DNA of 64,000 nucleotides from Hyphomicrobium sp. (GTDB taxonomy: Bacteria; Pseudomonadota; Alphaproteobacteria; Rhizobiales; Hyphomicrobiaceae). Position 1 is the first letter of the stretch. The number at the start of each line of letters is the position of its first letter. Below the pieces are notes generated by a model. It saw only the letters and a program-made list of their open reading frames with translations. It did no database searches and was not told where the DNA came from. The DNA is taken from contig JASBTM010000005.1 in NCBI GenBank assembly GCA_030148425.1, forward strand, positions 215,671 to 279,670. The letters run 5' to 3'. The position numbers and the translations under genes are program-made. Of this stretch, positions 45,318-55,800 are shown in pieces.

Positions 45318-45337
45318 CGCGGCGTTCCTTCTCTCAT

Positions 45338-45364
45338 GGCTTCAAGAGGCATACTCTTGAAGCC
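45338..45364. repeat. intercistronic palindrome, rpsQ to rplN
   Basis: GGCTTCAAGAG-gcata-CTCTTGAAGCC, a perfect 11-bp stem in the 162-base gap before rplN. No T-run on either strand. The rest of the gap carries no gene. Confidence 0.7.
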
Positions 45365-45479
45365 TATCTCACCATTTGCCCTACCGGCTCGCGGGGTCTT
45401 GGGGCAATTCCCAACTCTCCGACGGCCTGAAAGGCGCTCTCAAAAGCGTTCGACGCTCAAGCGAAGCGAGGCTTATGCC

Positions 45480-45710
45480 TCAAATCGCGACAGCAATCCA
45501 ACGTTTGTTCTTGGAGATCGGCCGGGTTTCTTCGATCGAAACCTGGTCGCCTACCTTGAACGAATTCTTTTCGTCGTGGGCGTGGTACTTCTTCGTACGA
45601 CGCACGGTCTTCTTCAGCAGCGGATGGGTGTAGCGACGCTCGACCTGAACGACGATCGTCTTGTCGTTCTTGTCAGATACCACGACACCTTGCAGCACGC
45701 GCTTCGGCAT
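45480..45710 (-). CDS. rpsQ: 30S ribosomal protein S17
   Basis: A 76-residue OB-fold protein that binds 16S rRNA early in assembly. [47 protein letters not shown] is the conserved core, ending [19 protein letters not shown]. Length is normal. Lies 14 bases after rpmC. Confidence 0.97.
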   Translation of the reverse strand: MPKRVLQGVVVSDKNDKTIVVQVERRYTHPLLKKTVRRTKKYHAHDEKNSFKVGDQVSIEETRPISKNKRWIAVAI

Positions 45711-45724
45711 AATCTCGTTCTCCC

Positions 45725-45931
45725 TTACGCGCCTTTTTTGACGCTGCCACCGCGCCGGGCAACGGCAGCGGTCTTGATGCGCGCGATGTCACGGCGGACA
45801 ATGCGGATACGCGCGGTGTTCTCGAGCTGACCGGAAGCACGCTGGAAGCGCAGATTGAACTGCTCTTTCTTAAGCTTCGCCAGCTGGTCGTCGAGCTGAT
45901 CGAGCGACATGCCCTTTAAATCGTCGGCCAT
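45725..45931 (-). CDS. rpmC: 50S ribosomal protein L29
   Basis: A 68-residue two-helix protein near the tunnel exit, part of the docking site for trigger factor and [57 protein letters not shown] is typical. The ATG at 45931 has GAGGAT upstream on its strand and removes four residues of an upstream alternative reading. Follows rplP by 15 bases. Confidence 0.97.
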   Translation of the reverse strand: MADDLKGMSLDQLDDQLAKLKKEQFNLRFQRASGQLENTARIRIVRRDIARIKTAAVARRGGSVKKGA

Positions 45932-45946
45932 GACTATCCTCAACTC

Positions 45947-46357
45947 CTATTCAATTCGCGTAACGACGCGGCACTTGATCGGCAGCTTCGCAGCGCCGAG
46001 GATCAGGGCCTCTTTCGCCACTTGCTGATTCAAGCCGCCAAGCTCGAAGATGATGCGGCCGGGCTTGACCCGCGCCACCCAAAGCTCGGGCGAACCCTTG
46101 CCCGAGCCCATGCGGACTTCGGCAGGCTTCTTCGACACCGGCACATCCGGGAAGATGCGGAGCCACATGCGGCCCGCACGCTTCGTATGACGAGCGATGG
46201 CGCGACGCGCGGCTTCGATCTGGCGCGCCGACAAGCGCTCCGGCTCCATGGCCTTCAGACCCACCTCGCCGTAAGCGAGCGTGGTGCCCGACTTAGCGGC
46301 GCCGTGGATGCGGCCCTTAAATTGTTTGCGGAACTTCGTCCGTTTCGGTTGCAGCAT
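45947..46357 (-). CDS. rplP: 50S ribosomal protein L16
   Basis: A 136-residue protein close to the peptidyl-transferase centre and A site. [53 protein letters not shown] and the [21 protein letters not shown] segment are characteristic. Eighteen bases separate it from rpsC. Confidence 0.97.
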   Translation of the reverse strand: MLQPKRTKFRKQFKGRIHGAAKSGTTLAYGEVGLKAMEPERLSARQIEAARRAIARHTKRAGRMWLRIFPDVPVSKKPAEVRMGSGKGSPELWVARVKPGRIIFELGGLNQQVAKEALILGAAKLPIKCRVVTRIE

Positions 46358-46375
46358 GATGTGCCTCTGAAATCC

Positions 46376-47218
46376 TTACGCTTCCGGCGTCGACGGGTTG
46401 GCGTCCGAAGCTGCGGGCGCGTTACCGCCGCCACCGCCGCCGCCTGCACCGCCACGTCCGCCGCCACCGCGACCACCGCGGCCGGGACGACGGTCACGGC
46501 GATCCTGACGGTCGCCATCGTCACGACGCGGACGCGGAGCGCCGCTCTCTTGCATTTCCGTGAGCTTCTTGTCGGACGCCATCGGATCGTGCTCGATGAT
46601 CTCGCCCTTGAAGACCCACACCTTGATACCGATGATGCCGTAAGCCGTGCGCGCAACGCCGTAGCCGAAGTCGATGTCGGCGCGGAGCGTGTGCAGCGGC
46701 ACGCGGCCTTCGCGGTACCATTCGGTACGGGCGATTTCAGCGCCACCCAAACGGCCGGCGACGTTGATACGGATGCCGACGGCGCCGAGACGAAGAGCCG
46801 ACTGAACGGCGCGCTTCATTGCACGGCGGAACGCAACGCGGCGCTCGAGCTGCTGAGCGATGCCTTCGGCGATCAGCGTCGCATCGATTTCCGGCTTCCG
46901 GATCTCGAGGATGTTCAGGTGAACTTCCGAACTCGTCAGCTTGGCGAGATCGGCGCGCAGGCGCTCGATCTTCTCGCCCTTCTTACCGATCAGGATGCCA
47001 GGACGCGCCGTCATGACCGTGACGCGGCACTTCTTGTGCGGGCGTTCGATGACAACCTTCGAGATGCCAGCTTCGCGCTGCTCTTTCATGATGTGCGCGC
47101 GGATGGCGCGATCTTCATGAAGCAACCGGCCGTATTCACCGCGAGCGGCGAACCAGCGGCTATCCCAAGTCCGATTGATGCCAACGCGGAGGCCGACGGG
47201 ATTGACCTTCTGACCCAT
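46376..47218 (-). CDS. rpsC: 30S ribosomal protein S3 with Gly/Arg-rich C-terminal tail
   Basis: A 280-residue protein of the small-subunit head, forming part of the mRNA entry helicase. The KH domain has GILIGKKG at 74-81; the C-terminal S3 domain includes [43 protein letters not shown]. The usual protein stops near residue 230. Here a tail runs from about 212 to 280 and, between 236 and 266, is an Arg/Asp then Gly-rich run with RGG-like units. It continues in frame with no sign of frameshift. It starts one base after the rplV stop codon ends and is normal otherwise. Confidence 0.95.
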   Translation of the reverse strand: MGQKVNPVGLRVGINRTWDSRWFAARGEYGRLLHEDRAIRAHIMKEQREAGISKVVIERPHKKCRVTVMTARPGILIGKKGEKIERLRADLAKLTSSEVHLNILEIRKPEIDATLIAEGIAQQLERRVAFRRAMKRAVQSALRLGAVGIRINVAGRLGGAEIARTEWYREGRVPLHTLRADIDFGYGVARTAYGIIGIKVWVFKGEIIEHDPMASDKKLTEMQESGAPRPRRDDGDRQDRRDRRPGRGGRGGGGRGGAGGGGGGGNAPAASDANPSTPEA

Positions 47219-47219
47219 A

Positions 47220-47663
47220 TTACTTGGCCTCCTTAGCCGCGGCGGTCTTCGACGCGGGCTTCTTTGCGGCTTTCTTCTTCTCGACCTTCTCTTCCTCGAC
47301 CTGACGGACGACGACGGTCAGCTGAGAAAAAGGCTTCAAGATCGCCGCGCCGCGACCACGGCCACGAGCGTGAAAGCGCTTCATGACCAGGTTCTTGCCG
47401 ACGTAGGCTTCGGCGACGATCAGATCGTTGACGTCGAGCGCGTGATTGTTCTCGGCGTTCGCAACAGCGCTCATCACGCACTTGCGGACATCACCGGCGA
47501 TGCGCTTCTCGCTGAACTCGAGTTCGGCGAGCGCCTGCTCGACCTTCTTGCCGCGGATCAGACCCGCGACGAGGTTCAGCTTCTGCGGCGAAATGCGCAG
47601 CGATTTGACAACCGCTTGGGCCTCGGTGTCGGCGAGGCGCCGCTCGTGGCTTGGCTTGCCCAT
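47220..47663 (-). CDS. rplV: 50S ribosomal protein L22
   Basis: A 147-residue protein whose beta-hairpin lines the exit tunnel. Core features: [46 protein letters not shown] and the hairpin region [29 protein letters not shown]. The C-terminal 25 residues are a Lys/Ala-rich addition ([17 protein letters not shown]) beyond the usual 110-127 length. One base separates it from rpsC and one from rpsS. Confidence 0.96.
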   Translation of the reverse strand: MGKPSHERRLADTEAQAVVKSLRISPQKLNLVAGLIRGKKVEQALAELEFSEKRIAGDVRKCVMSAVANAENNHALDVNDLIVAEAYVGKNLVMKRFHARGRGRGAAILKPFSQLTVVVRQVEEEKVEKKKAAKKPASKTAAAKEAK

Positions 47664-47664
47664 C

Positions 47665-47943
47665 TTATCTCTTCACCGCTTTCTTATCGCCGCCGTGCCC
47701 GTGGAAAATACGGGTCGGAGCAAATTCACCGAACTTGTGGCCGATCATGTCTTCCGTCACAGCGACGGGGATGTGCTTCTGGCCGTTATGCACGCCGAAG
47801 GTCAGGCCGACGAACTGGGGAAGGATCGTGGAGCGACGGCTCCAGATTTTGATCACCTCGTTGCGGCCGGACGAACGCGACTTATCCGCCTTCTTGAGGA
47901 GGTAGCCGTCGACGAACGGACCTTTCCATACTGAACGTGTCAA
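47665..47943 (-). CDS. rpsS: 30S ribosomal protein S19
   Basis: A 92-residue head protein that pairs with S13 near the A site. [53 protein letters not shown] and [15 protein letters not shown] are conserved. Follows rplB by 27 bases and precedes rplV with a one-base gap. Confidence 0.97.
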   Translation of the reverse strand: MTRSVWKGPFVDGYLLKKADKSRSSGRNEVIKIWSRRSTILPQFVGLTFGVHNGQKHIPVAVTEDMIGHKFGEFAPTRIFHGHGGDKKAVKR

Positions 47944-47970
47944 AGTCGAATCTCCTTAAGTGCGCCGCTA

Positions 47971-48798
47971 CTACTTCTTCTTCGCCTTCTGGCGCGAGCG
48001 GACGATATATTTCGTGGTCGTCTTGTTCTTGCGAGTCTTGAAGCCCTTGGTCGGCTTGCCCCAGGGCGTCGCCCAGTGCTTACCGCCCTTCGTACGACCA
48101 CCGTTGGGGTGATCGACTGGGTTCATTGCGATCGAGCGAACCGTCGGACGGCGGCCGAGCAAGCGGGTGCGGCCAGCCTTGCCGACGACGGTGTTCATGT
48201 GATCGGGGTTCGAAACAGCACCGACCGTCGCCATGCACTCGGCGCTGACCTTGCGAGTCTCGCCAGAGTTGAGCTTCAGAACGGCGTAACCCGAATCGCG
48301 GCCGACGAGCTGAACGAACGAGCCTGCCGAACGAGCGACCTGACCGCCCTTGCCCGGCTTCATCTCGACGTTGTGCACGATCGTTCCGATCGGCATCGCC
48401 GCGAGCGGCATCGCATTGCCCGGCTTCACGTCGACCTTGATGCCCGCAACGACGGTATCACCAACGCCCAAACGCTGCGGCGCGAGGATGTAAGCCTGCG
48501 TGCCGTCCTCGTACTTGATGAGGGCAATGAAGGCCGTGCGGTTCGGATCGTATTCAAGGCGCTCGACATTGCCCGGCGCGTCGAACTTCCGCCGACGGAA
48601 GTCGATCTTGCGGTAGGCCTGCTTCGCGCCGCCGCCGATGTGGCGCGACGTGATGCGACCGTCGCTGTTGCGACCGCCGGTCTTCGTCTTGCCCTCGACG
48701 AGGGTTTTGACGGGCTTGCCCTTCCAGAGCGTCGAACGGTCGACCTGAACCAGGTGACGGCGTCCGGGCGAAGTCGGGTTGTATGTTCTAAGCGCCAT
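47971..48798 (-). CDS. rplB: 50S ribosomal protein L2
   Basis: A 275-residue protein needed for subunit joining and peptidyl-transferase structure. [22 protein letters not shown] starts it, and [44 protein letters not shown] near the C-terminus includes the conserved His important for activity ([10 protein letters not shown]). Normal length; nine bases after rplW. Confidence 0.97.
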   Translation of the reverse strand: MALRTYNPTSPGRRHLVQVDRSTLWKGKPVKTLVEGKTKTGGRNSDGRITSRHIGGGAKQAYRKIDFRRRKFDAPGNVERLEYDPNRTAFIALIKYEDGTQAYILAPQRLGVGDTVVAGIKVDVKPGNAMPLAAMPIGTIVHNVEMKPGKGGQVARSAGSFVQLVGRDSGYAVLKLNSGETRKVSAECMATVGAVSNPDHMNTVVGKAGRTRLLGRRPTVRSIAMNPVDHPNGGRTKGGKHWATPWGKPTKGFKTRKNKTTTKYIVRSRQKAKKK

Positions 48799-48807
48799 GA
48801 CTTATCC

Positions 48808-49104
48808 TCAGAGCCCCGTCGTCACGTCGATGGAATGGCCTTCCTCGAGCGTAATGACGGCCCTTTTCGTATCACTCAAGACGGCTTTGATGCCCTTGAA
48901 TGTTCTTTGCTTGCCCTTGCGGACGATGGTGTTGACGGCCTTCACCTTGACCTTGAACAGGCCTTCGACCGCCGCCTTGATCTCGGTTTTCGTCGCATCA
49001 GGCTTGACCTTGAAGATCACCTGATTGGCTTCGGAGGCGAGCGTCGCCTTTTCCGTGATGACCGGCGCGACGATGACGTCGTATGCGGAGCGTTTGATCG
49101 TCAT
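48808..49104 (-). CDS. rplW: 50S ribosomal protein L23
   Basis: A 98-residue protein at the tunnel exit that docks trigger factor and [69 protein letters not shown] is typical. ATG overlaps the rplD stop by four bases, giving translational coupling. Confidence 0.97.
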   Translation of the reverse strand: MTIKRSAYDVIVAPVITEKATLASEANQVIFKVKPDATKTEIKAAVEGLFKVKVKAVNTIVRKGKQRTFKGIKAVLSDTKRAVITLEEGHSIDVTTGL

Positions 49105-49721
49105 TTGAAGCGCTCCTCCAGCGCGGCGACGGCTGCCCGCGTCAGGACCAGCTTCTTACGACGGAGAATGTCGTAGACGTTGATGCCCTGAATCGGGAGG
49201 ACGTCGATATTCGGAATATTGCGTGCGGCGCGCGTGAAGTTGATCTCGAGCTCCGACCCATCAATGATGAGCGCGTTCTCAAGCGACAGCTTCGCGAACT
49301 GCTCTTTCAGGGTAGCCGTCTTGCCTTCAGACGACGTCGCCTTGTCGATCACGACGATCTCTCCGGCTTTCGCCTTCGACGAGAGGGCGTGACGAAGGGC
49401 GAGCGCGCGAACCTTCTTCGGCATATCGATGGCATGCGAGCGCGGCTTCGGTCCGAACGCCTTGCCGCCGCCGCGGAACTGCGGAGCCGACTTGTCGCCG
49501 TGACGAGCACCGCCGGTGCCCTTCTGCTTGTACATCTTCTTGCCGGTGACCGCGACTTCCGAGCGATCCTGGGCATGATGCGTGCCTGCCATGCGCTTCA
49601 GCGTCTGATAGCGCACCATGCGGTGGATGAGGTCGTTGCGGACCTCAAGCCCGAAGATATTGTCCGCAAGCTCGATGTCGCCGGCTTTGCCGGACTCGAG
49701 GCTGGTGACTTCGGCTTTCAT
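49101..49721 (-). CDS. rplD: 50S ribosomal protein L4
   Basis: A 206-residue protein that lines the exit tunnel constriction. In E. coli L4 autoregulates the S10 operon. Conserved parts: [64 protein letters not shown] and NVLPIQ-like [22 protein letters not shown]. The ATG at 49721 overlaps the rplC stop by one base (TGATG) and has GGAAGG upstream; a GTG one codon before is the alternative. Confidence 0.97.
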   Translation of the reverse strand: MKAEVTSLESGKAGDIELADNIFGLEVRNDLIHRMVRYQTLKRMAGTHHAQDRSEVAVTGKKMYKQKGTGGARHGDKSAPQFRGGGKAFGPKPRSHAIDMPKKVRALALRHALSSKAKAGEIVVIDKATSSEGKTATLKEQFAKLSLENALIIDGSELEINFTRAARNIPNIDVLPIQGINVYDILRRKKLVLTRAAVAALEERFK

Positions 49722-50422
49722 CACGCGCCTTCCTTCTTCGCTTCGCCGCGCGCCTTGAATGCACCGGGCTTCGGTACATCAGCGTGCGCAGCCTTCTTAA
49801 CGGCGTCGCGAACGACGACCCAGCCGCCCTTCGAACCCGGAACGGCACCGCGAACCATTACGAGACCGCGTTCCTTGTCGATCTTGGCAACGACGAGATT
49901 CTGCGTCGTAACGCGCTCGTCGCCCATGTGGCCGGCCATCTTCTTGCCCTTGAAGACCTTACCAGGATCTTGGCGCTGACCCGTCGAACCGTGCGCACGG
50001 TGCGTGACCGAGACGCCGTGGGTTGCGCGCAAGCCGCCGAAGTTCCAGCGCTTCATGGCGCCTTGGAAACCCTTACCCTGGGTGGTGCCCGTCACGTCGA
50101 CGAACTGGCCCGGGACGAAGTGGTCAGCGGTAATTTCCGCGCCAACATCGATAAGGTTCTCAGGACTGACACGAAACTCTGCAATCTTCCGCTTCGGCTC
50201 GACCTCGGCCTTCGCAAAGGTGCCGCGCTCGGACTTCGTCAGACGCGAGGGTTTCCTCGTGCCGCCGCCGACCTGGATGGCGGTATAACCGTTCTTCTCC
50301 TCGGTGCGGTGCGAGAGAACCTGGAGGTTCTCAAGACGCAGCACCGTGACGGGGATGTGTTCGCCCGCGTCGGTGAAGATCCGGGTCATACCGATCTTCT
50401 GTGCTATTACTCCGGAACGCAT
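49721..50422 (-). CDS. rplC: 50S ribosomal protein L3
   Basis: A 233-residue early-assembly protein reaching towards the peptidyl-transferase centre. [28 protein letters not shown] starts it, and the loop [51 protein letters not shown] includes the glutamine methylated in E. coli. The ATG at 50422 lies six bases after AAGGA; an ATG two codons earlier (50428) is possible. Overlaps rplD by one base. Confidence 0.97.
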   Translation of the reverse strand: MRSGVIAQKIGMTRIFTDAGEHIPVTVLRLENLQVLSHRTEEKNGYTAIQVGGGTRKPSRLTKSERGTFAKAEVEPKRKIAEFRVSPENLIDVGAEITADHFVPGQFVDVTGTTQGKGFQGAMKRWNFGGLRATHGVSVTHRAHGSTGQRQDPGKVFKGKKMAGHMGDERVTTQNLVVAKIDKERGLVMVRGAVPGSKGGWVVVRDAVKKAAHADVPKPGAFKARGEAKKEGA

Positions 50423-50484
50423 CTGCATTCCTTCCTATCGTTAGGGCCATTCGCGTTTCCGCCAGAGGGCCCGGAAGTTCTTGT

Positions 50485-50793
50485 TTAGAGCTTGATCTCG
50501 ACGTCGACGCCTGCGGCGAGGTCGAGTTTCATCAATGCGTCGACCGTCTGCGGCGTCGGATCGACGATGTCGAGCAAACGCTTGTGGGTCCGCATCTCAA
50601 ACTGCTCGCGGCTCTTCTTGTCGATGTGCGGCGAACGGTTGACCGTAAAGCGTTCGATGCGCGTCGGCAGCGGGATGGGACCGCGAACTTCAGCACCGGT
50701 ACGCTTCGCCGTGTTCACGATCTCGCGGGTCGATGCATCGAGAATGCGATGATCGAACGCCTTGAGCCGGATGCGGATGTTTTGGCCGTGCAT
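50485..50793 (-). CDS. rpsJ: 30S ribosomal protein S10
   Basis: A 102-residue protein, also known as NusE, part of the antitermination complex with NusB as well as of the small-subunit head. [72 protein letters not shown] is nearly invariant in bacteria. It begins the S10 part of the cluster, 77 bases after tuf. Confidence 0.98.
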   Translation of the reverse strand: MHGQNIRIRLKAFDHRILDASTREIVNTAKRTGAEVRGPIPLPTRIERFTVNRSPHIDKKSREQFEMRTHKRLLDIVDPTPQTVDALMKLDLAAGVDVEIKL

Positions 50794-50830
50794 GGCTTTG
50801 TGCTTTCACTTCTCTCGTAGAAAAAGATTT

Positions 50831-50859
50831 GGGGAAGCGTGCCTTCGGGACGCTTCCCC
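50831..50859 (-). terminator. hairpin between tuf and rpsJ (partial terminator/attenuator)
   Basis: Perfect 10-bp stem GGGGAAGCGT/ACGCTTCCCC with a 9-base loop, 11 bases after the tuf stop, followed on the minus strand by AAATCTTTTTC. It may partly end str transcripts before the S10 genes. Confidence 0.6.
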
Positions 50860-50870
50860 GGAAATACCTG

Positions 50871-52079
<1,209 letters not shown>

Positions 52080-52197
52080 CGTTGGCTCTCCTTAGTCCTA
52101 CTATCAGGTCCCATGACCATGGGGTCAGGGCATTTTCAGGCTTCGTCTCTTCAAACCTGACGGGCGGATACTCTCGCCGGCCAGGCTTAACTTTTAA

Positions 52198-54288
52198 TTA
52201 GGCGTACTTGGCCTTGACCTCGTCCGCCACGTTGCGCGGCACGTCCGCATAGTGCGCGAACTGCATGGTGTACGACGCGCGCCCCGTCGACATCGACCGG
52301 AGCTGGCTGACGTAGCCGAACATGTTCGCGAGCGGCACGTAAGCGCGGATCACAGTGGCGTTGCCGCGCATCTGCTGATCGCGGATCTGCCCGCGCCGGG
52401 AGTTGATGTCGCCGATGACTCCGCCGACGAATTCGCCAGGCGAAACAACTTCAACGTCCATCACCGGCTCAAGGATCTTCACGCCGCCTTTTTCACAACC
52501 TTCCTTCATCGCCGCACGCGTCGCGATTTCGAAGGCGATCGCCGAGGAGTCGACCTCGTGGAACGCGCCATCATAAAGCGTGACCTTCATATCGACGATC
52601 GGGAAGCCGATCAGCACGCCGTTGGCCCAAACCGACTCGACGCCCTTCTCGACGCCAGGAATGTATTCCTTCGGAATTGAACCGCCGACGATAGACGTCG
52701 TGAACTCGTTGCCCTTGCCCGTTTCGTTCGGCTCGAGCTTCAGCTTGACGCGCGCGAACTGACCCGTGCCGCCCGTCTGCTTCTTGTGCGTGTAATCGAT
52801 ATCAGCCGGACGCGCGAGCGTCTCACGATAGGCAACCTGAGGTGCGCCGGTGTTTGCTTCGACGCCGTAGGTGCGCTTCAGGATGTCAACTTTGATATCG
52901 AGATGGAGCTCGCCCATGCCCTTCAAGATCGTCTGACCAGACTCCTGGTCAACCGACACTCGGAACGACGGGTCCTCGAGCGCGAGCGTGTGAAGCGCTA
53001 TCGCCATCTTTTCCTGATCGGCCTTCGTCTTCGGCTCAACCTTCATTTCGATGACGGGCTCAGGGAACTCCATCTTCTCGAGAATGACCGGCTTCGACGG
53101 ATCGCAGAGCGTTTCGCCCGTACGCGTATCTTTCAGGCCCTGCAGAGCGACGATGTCGCCAGCGAAGGCTTCCTTGATTTCTTCGCGATCGGCAGCGTGC
53201 ATCAGATACATGCGGCCAGCGCGCTCTTTCTTGTCACGCGTGGTGTTCGCGAGCGCCATGCCCTGCTCGAGCTTGCCCGAGTAGATGCGGCAGAACGTGA
53301 TCGAACCGACGTGCTCGAAGCTCATGATCTTGAAGGCGATCATCGACAGCGGCTCGCTGTCCGAAGGCTTGCGGAGGATTTCCGCATCGGTCTTCGGATC
53401 GATGCCAACATAGGCTTCACGATCGAGAGGCGAAGGCAGGAAGTCGACGACGGCGTCAAGAAGCGGCTGAACGCCTTTGTTCTTAAAGGCCGAACCGCAC
53501 ATCATCGGATAGAAGGCGCGCGTTACCGTCGCCTTGCGGATGAGCTTCCGCAGCGTAGCCTCGTCCGGCTCATTGCCCTCGAGGAAGGCCTCAAGCGCAG
53601 CGTCGTCCATTTCGACGGCAGCTTCGATCATCGCCGCGCGAAATTCATTCGCCTTGTCGACGAGATCGGCAGGGATATCGGTTTCGACGCCCTTGGCGTC
53701 CTTGCCATCGCCATCCCAGACGATAGCCTTCATCTTGATGAGATCGACAACGCCCCGGAAGTCCGACTCAGCCCCGATCGGAATCTGAAGCGGAATGGCG
53801 CGCGCGCCGAGCTTTTCCTTGATGTCGGCGAGGCACATGTAGAAGTCGGCCCCAATCTTATCCATTTTATTGGAGAAGATGATGCGCGGAACGTTGTACT
53901 TGTCGCCCTGACGCCAGACGGTTTCCGTCTGCGGCTCGACGCCCTGGTTCGAGTCCAGAACGCAGACAGCGCCGTCGAGAACGCGCAGCGAACGCTCGAC
54001 TTCAATCGTGAAATCGACGTGGCCTGGCGTGTCGATGATGTTCAGGCGGCGCATCTTGCCATCGCGGCCCGGCCAGAAACAGGTCGTCGCAGCCGACGTG
54101 ATGGTGATGCCGCGCTCAGCTTCCTGATCCATAAAGTCCATGGTCGCGGCGCCGTCATGGACTTCGCCGATCTTATAGGACTTGCCGGTGTAATAGAGGA
54201 TCCGCTCAGTCGTAGTCGTCTTGCCAGCATCAATGTGAGCCATGATGCCGAAGTTGCGGTAGTCCTCGATGGGGTATTGCCGGGCCAT
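52198..54288 (-). CDS. fusA: elongation factor G
   Basis: A 696-residue translocation GTPase of five domains. G1 is [10 protein letters not shown], switch I keeps [15 protein letters not shown]3 is DTPGHVDF, G4 NKMDK. Later parts, [16 protein letters not shown] and [26 protein letters not shown], belong to domain V. No sign of the duplicated mitochondrial-type EF-G2. Lies 27 bases after rpsG in the str operon. Confidence 0.98.
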   Translation of the reverse strand: MARQYPIEDYRNFGIMAHIDAGKTTTTERILYYTGKSYKIGEVHDGAATMDFMDQEAERGITITSAATTCFWPGRDGKMRRLNIIDTPGHVDFTIEVERSLRVLDGAVCVLDSNQGVEPQTETVWRQGDKYNVPRIIFSNKMDKIGADFYMCLADIKEKLGARAIPLQIPIGAESDFRGVVDLIKMKAIVWDGDGKDAKGVETDIPADLVDKANEFRAAMIEAAVEMDDAALEAFLEGNEPDEATLRKLIRKATVTRAFYPMMCGSAFKNKGVQPLLDAVVDFLPSPLDREAYVGIDPKTDAEILRKPSDSEPLSMIAFKIMSFEHVGSITFCRIYSGKLEQGMALANTTRDKKERAGRMYLMHAADREEIKEAFAGDIVALQGLKDTRTGETLCDPSKPVILEKMEFPEPVIEMKVEPKTKADQEKMAIALHTLALEDPSFRVSVDQESGQTILKGMGELHLDIKVDILKRTYGVEANTGAPQVAYRETLARPADIDYTHKKQTGGTGQFARVKLKLEPNETGKGNEFTTSIVGGSIPKEYIPGVEKGVESVWANGVLIGFPIVDMKVTLYDGAFHEVDSSAIAFEIATRAAMKEGCEKGGVKILEPVMDVEVVSPGEFVGGVIGDINSRRGQIRDQQMRGNATVIRAYVPLANMFGYVSQLRSMSTGRASYTMQFAHYADVPRNVADEVKAKYA

Positions 54289-54315
54289 GTCTGCCTCGAA
54301 ATCCTTGTAACTGTC

Positions 54316-54786
54316 CTACCAGCGGTAGTGCGAGAAGGCGCGGTTGGCTTCTGCCATCTTGTGCGTGTCTTCGCGCTTCTTGACTGCAGTGCCGCGGTTG
54401 TTTGCGGCGTCGAGCAATTCGCCCGAGAGCTTGTCGATCAGCGTCGATTCGTTGCGCGCACGAGCGGCTGCGATCAGCCAGCGGATGGCGAGAGCCTGAC
54501 GGCGCTCATTGCGAACTTCGACCGGCACCTGATAGGTGGCACCGCCGACGCGACGCGAACGAACTTCAACCGACGGCATGACGTTATCGAGCGCCTGACG
54601 GAAGAGATCGATCGGGTTCGCCTTGCCCCGCTGCTCCATCTTATCGAACGCGCCATACACCATGCGTTCGGCGACCGACTTCTTGCCGTGTTCCATCACC
54701 GCGTTCATGAACTTGGTGACGACGACATCGTGGAACTTCGGATCGGGGATCACTTCCCGCTTTTGCGCCGCGTGACGACGAGACAT
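54316..54786 (-). CDS. rpsG: 30S ribosomal protein S7
   Basis: A 156-residue primary 16S rRNA-binding protein that nucleates the head; in E. coli it represses the str operon. [47 protein letters not shown] and [32 protein letters not shown] are conserved. Follows rpsL by 71 bases, precedes fusA by 27. Confidence 0.98.
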   Translation of the reverse strand: MSRRHAAQKREVIPDPKFHDVVVTKFMNAVMEHGKKSVAERMVYGAFDKMEQRGKANPIDLFRQALDNVMPSVEVRSRRVGGATYQVPVEVRNERRQALAIRWLIAAARARNESTLIDKLSGELLDAANNRGTAVKKREDTHKMAEANRAFSHYRW

Positions 54787-54857
54787 CCTGACAGGCCCTT
54801 CGCTTCGAATTCTCTTTAAATCTTATGGGCCAGATCTTCCGGCCCGTCCGAGACCGA

Positions 54858-55229
54858 TTACTTCGGCCGCTTCGCACCGTATTTCGAACGCCGCTGACGA
54901 CGCGCCGCAACGCCCTGCGTATCGAGAACACCACGGATGATGTGATAACGAACGCCCGGCAAGTCCTTCACGCGGCCGCCACGAATCAGGACCACAGAGT
55001 GTTCCTGGAGGTTATGACCTTCGCCCGGAATGTAGCCGATGACTTCGAAACCATTGGTCAGCCGGATCTTGGCGACCTTACGGAGAGCGGAGTTCGGCTT
55101 CTTCGGCGTCGTTGTGTAAACGCGCGTGCAGACACCGCGCTTCTGCGGGCACGCTTCCATGTGGCGCGATTTCTCGCGGTAGACTGGCTTTACCCGGGGC
55201 TTCCGGATCAACTGTTGTATCGTCGGCAT
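54858..55229 (-). CDS. rpsL: 30S ribosomal protein S12
   Basis: A 123-residue protein at the decoding centre. [54 protein letters not shown] includes the lysine of TTTPKKPNS targeted by streptomycin-resistance mutations; that and the GGRVKDLPG lysine are wild type. The ATG at 55229 matches the family start; the open frame upstream to 55316 is unrelated leader sequence. It is first in the str unit, with a promoter-like sequence at 55462-55490 and a leader of about 225 bases. Confidence 0.98.
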   Translation of the reverse strand: MPTIQQLIRKPRVKPVYREKSRHMEACPQKRGVCTRVYTTTPKKPNSALRKVAKIRLTNGFEVIGYIPGEGHNLQEHSVVLIRGGRVKDLPGVRYHIIRGVLDTQGVAARRQRRSKYGAKRPK

Positions 55230-55334
55230 TCGCCCAATCCTGACTTCGGGACGCATTCCCGACAGCGGAAATGCGCCAAGCAAACCTGCCAGGTGCGCGA
55301 AGTCCGCCCCTAGCAAGAAAAAACCAGAGGATCG

Positions 55335-55354
55335 TGCCGCCCGTTGGGGTGGCA
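55335..55354 (-). promoter_or_regulatory. leader hairpin proximal to rpsL
   Basis: TGCCGCCC-gttg-GGGTGGCA (8 bp with one G.U) in the str leader. On the minus strand a TTTTTT run follows 12 bases later, so it could be a weak attenuator or a binding site for a regulatory ribosomal protein. Confidence 0.4.
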
Positions 55355-55412
55355 GATCATGGCCCGTCGATGTGCTCTGCTTTATAAAACGGGAGCGTTT
55401 AGGCTCAAAATA

Positions 55413-55427
55413 GGCGCTAAAAGCGCC
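55413..55427 (-). promoter_or_regulatory. leader hairpin near str transcription start
   Basis: GGCGCT-aaa-AGCGCC, 6 bp perfect. On the minus strand it is followed by TATTTT. It falls about 30 bases downstream of the predicted transcription start. Confidence 0.4.
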
Positions 55428-55461
55428 AGCGGCCTACCACCAACCCGTGAGAGTGGACGGA

Positions 55462-55490
55462 GCTATATACACACCCGCCATATTGGTCAA
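55462..55490 (-). promoter_or_regulatory. sigma70-type promoter of the str operon
   Basis: On the minus strand TTGACC (-35, 55485-55490), a 17-base spacer and TATAGC (-10, 55462-55467). It is the best promoter match in the gap and has the right orientation for rpsL, with the start expected near 55455. Confidence 0.7.
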
Positions 55491-55673
55491 CAGGCGCGCC
55501 GCAGGGTTGCGAAATTATTTTCGCAGAATGCGCCGCAGAAAGGCAAAACGAACCTGCGACCTGTTGTCGGCTCGCGCGTGCAGCGCTTTTTCAAAGCGGC
55601 ACAAATCAAATTGGCGGGGTGCACTGCAGCTAAATGGGAATCGGCTGCAATATTTAAAGGGCGCTTAGCTCGC

Positions 55674-55693
55674 CGTGGATGGCCGCCTGCGCG
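55674..55693. repeat. 20-bp exact dispersed repeat, copy 2
   Basis: CGTGGATGGCCGCCTGCGCG, identical to 35506-35525. It lies between the rpoC terminator and the str promoter. Confidence 0.6.
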
Positions 55694-55728
55694 ACAGGCT
55701 GAGGTCCGATGGATCCCAATCGCATCGC

Positions 55729-55762
55729 AAAAAAAGCGGCCGTCTCTGAGTGAGACGGCCGC
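55729..55762 (-). terminator. intrinsic terminator of rpoBC
   Basis: Perfect 11-bp stem GCGGCCGTCTC/GAGACGGCCGC (55736-55762) with a 5-base loop, followed on the minus strand by seven T (55729-55735 are A or C-A7 on plus). It starts 38 bases after the rpoC stop. Confidence 0.92.
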
Positions 55763-55800
55763 CTTGGATTTTCATAGCTTTCGACTGAAGCGAACGGAGC

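Larger units (their letters stand above)
55230..55800. other. intergenic region: str leader and promoter, repeat, rpoC terminator
   Basis: A 571-base gap between rpsL and the rpoC stop. It holds, on the minus strand in order, the rpoC terminator, a 20-bp exact dispersed repeat (55674-55693), the str promoter, and a roughly 225-base leader with two hairpins. Plus-strand open frames here have no family resemblance and cross these elements. Confidence 0.65.
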
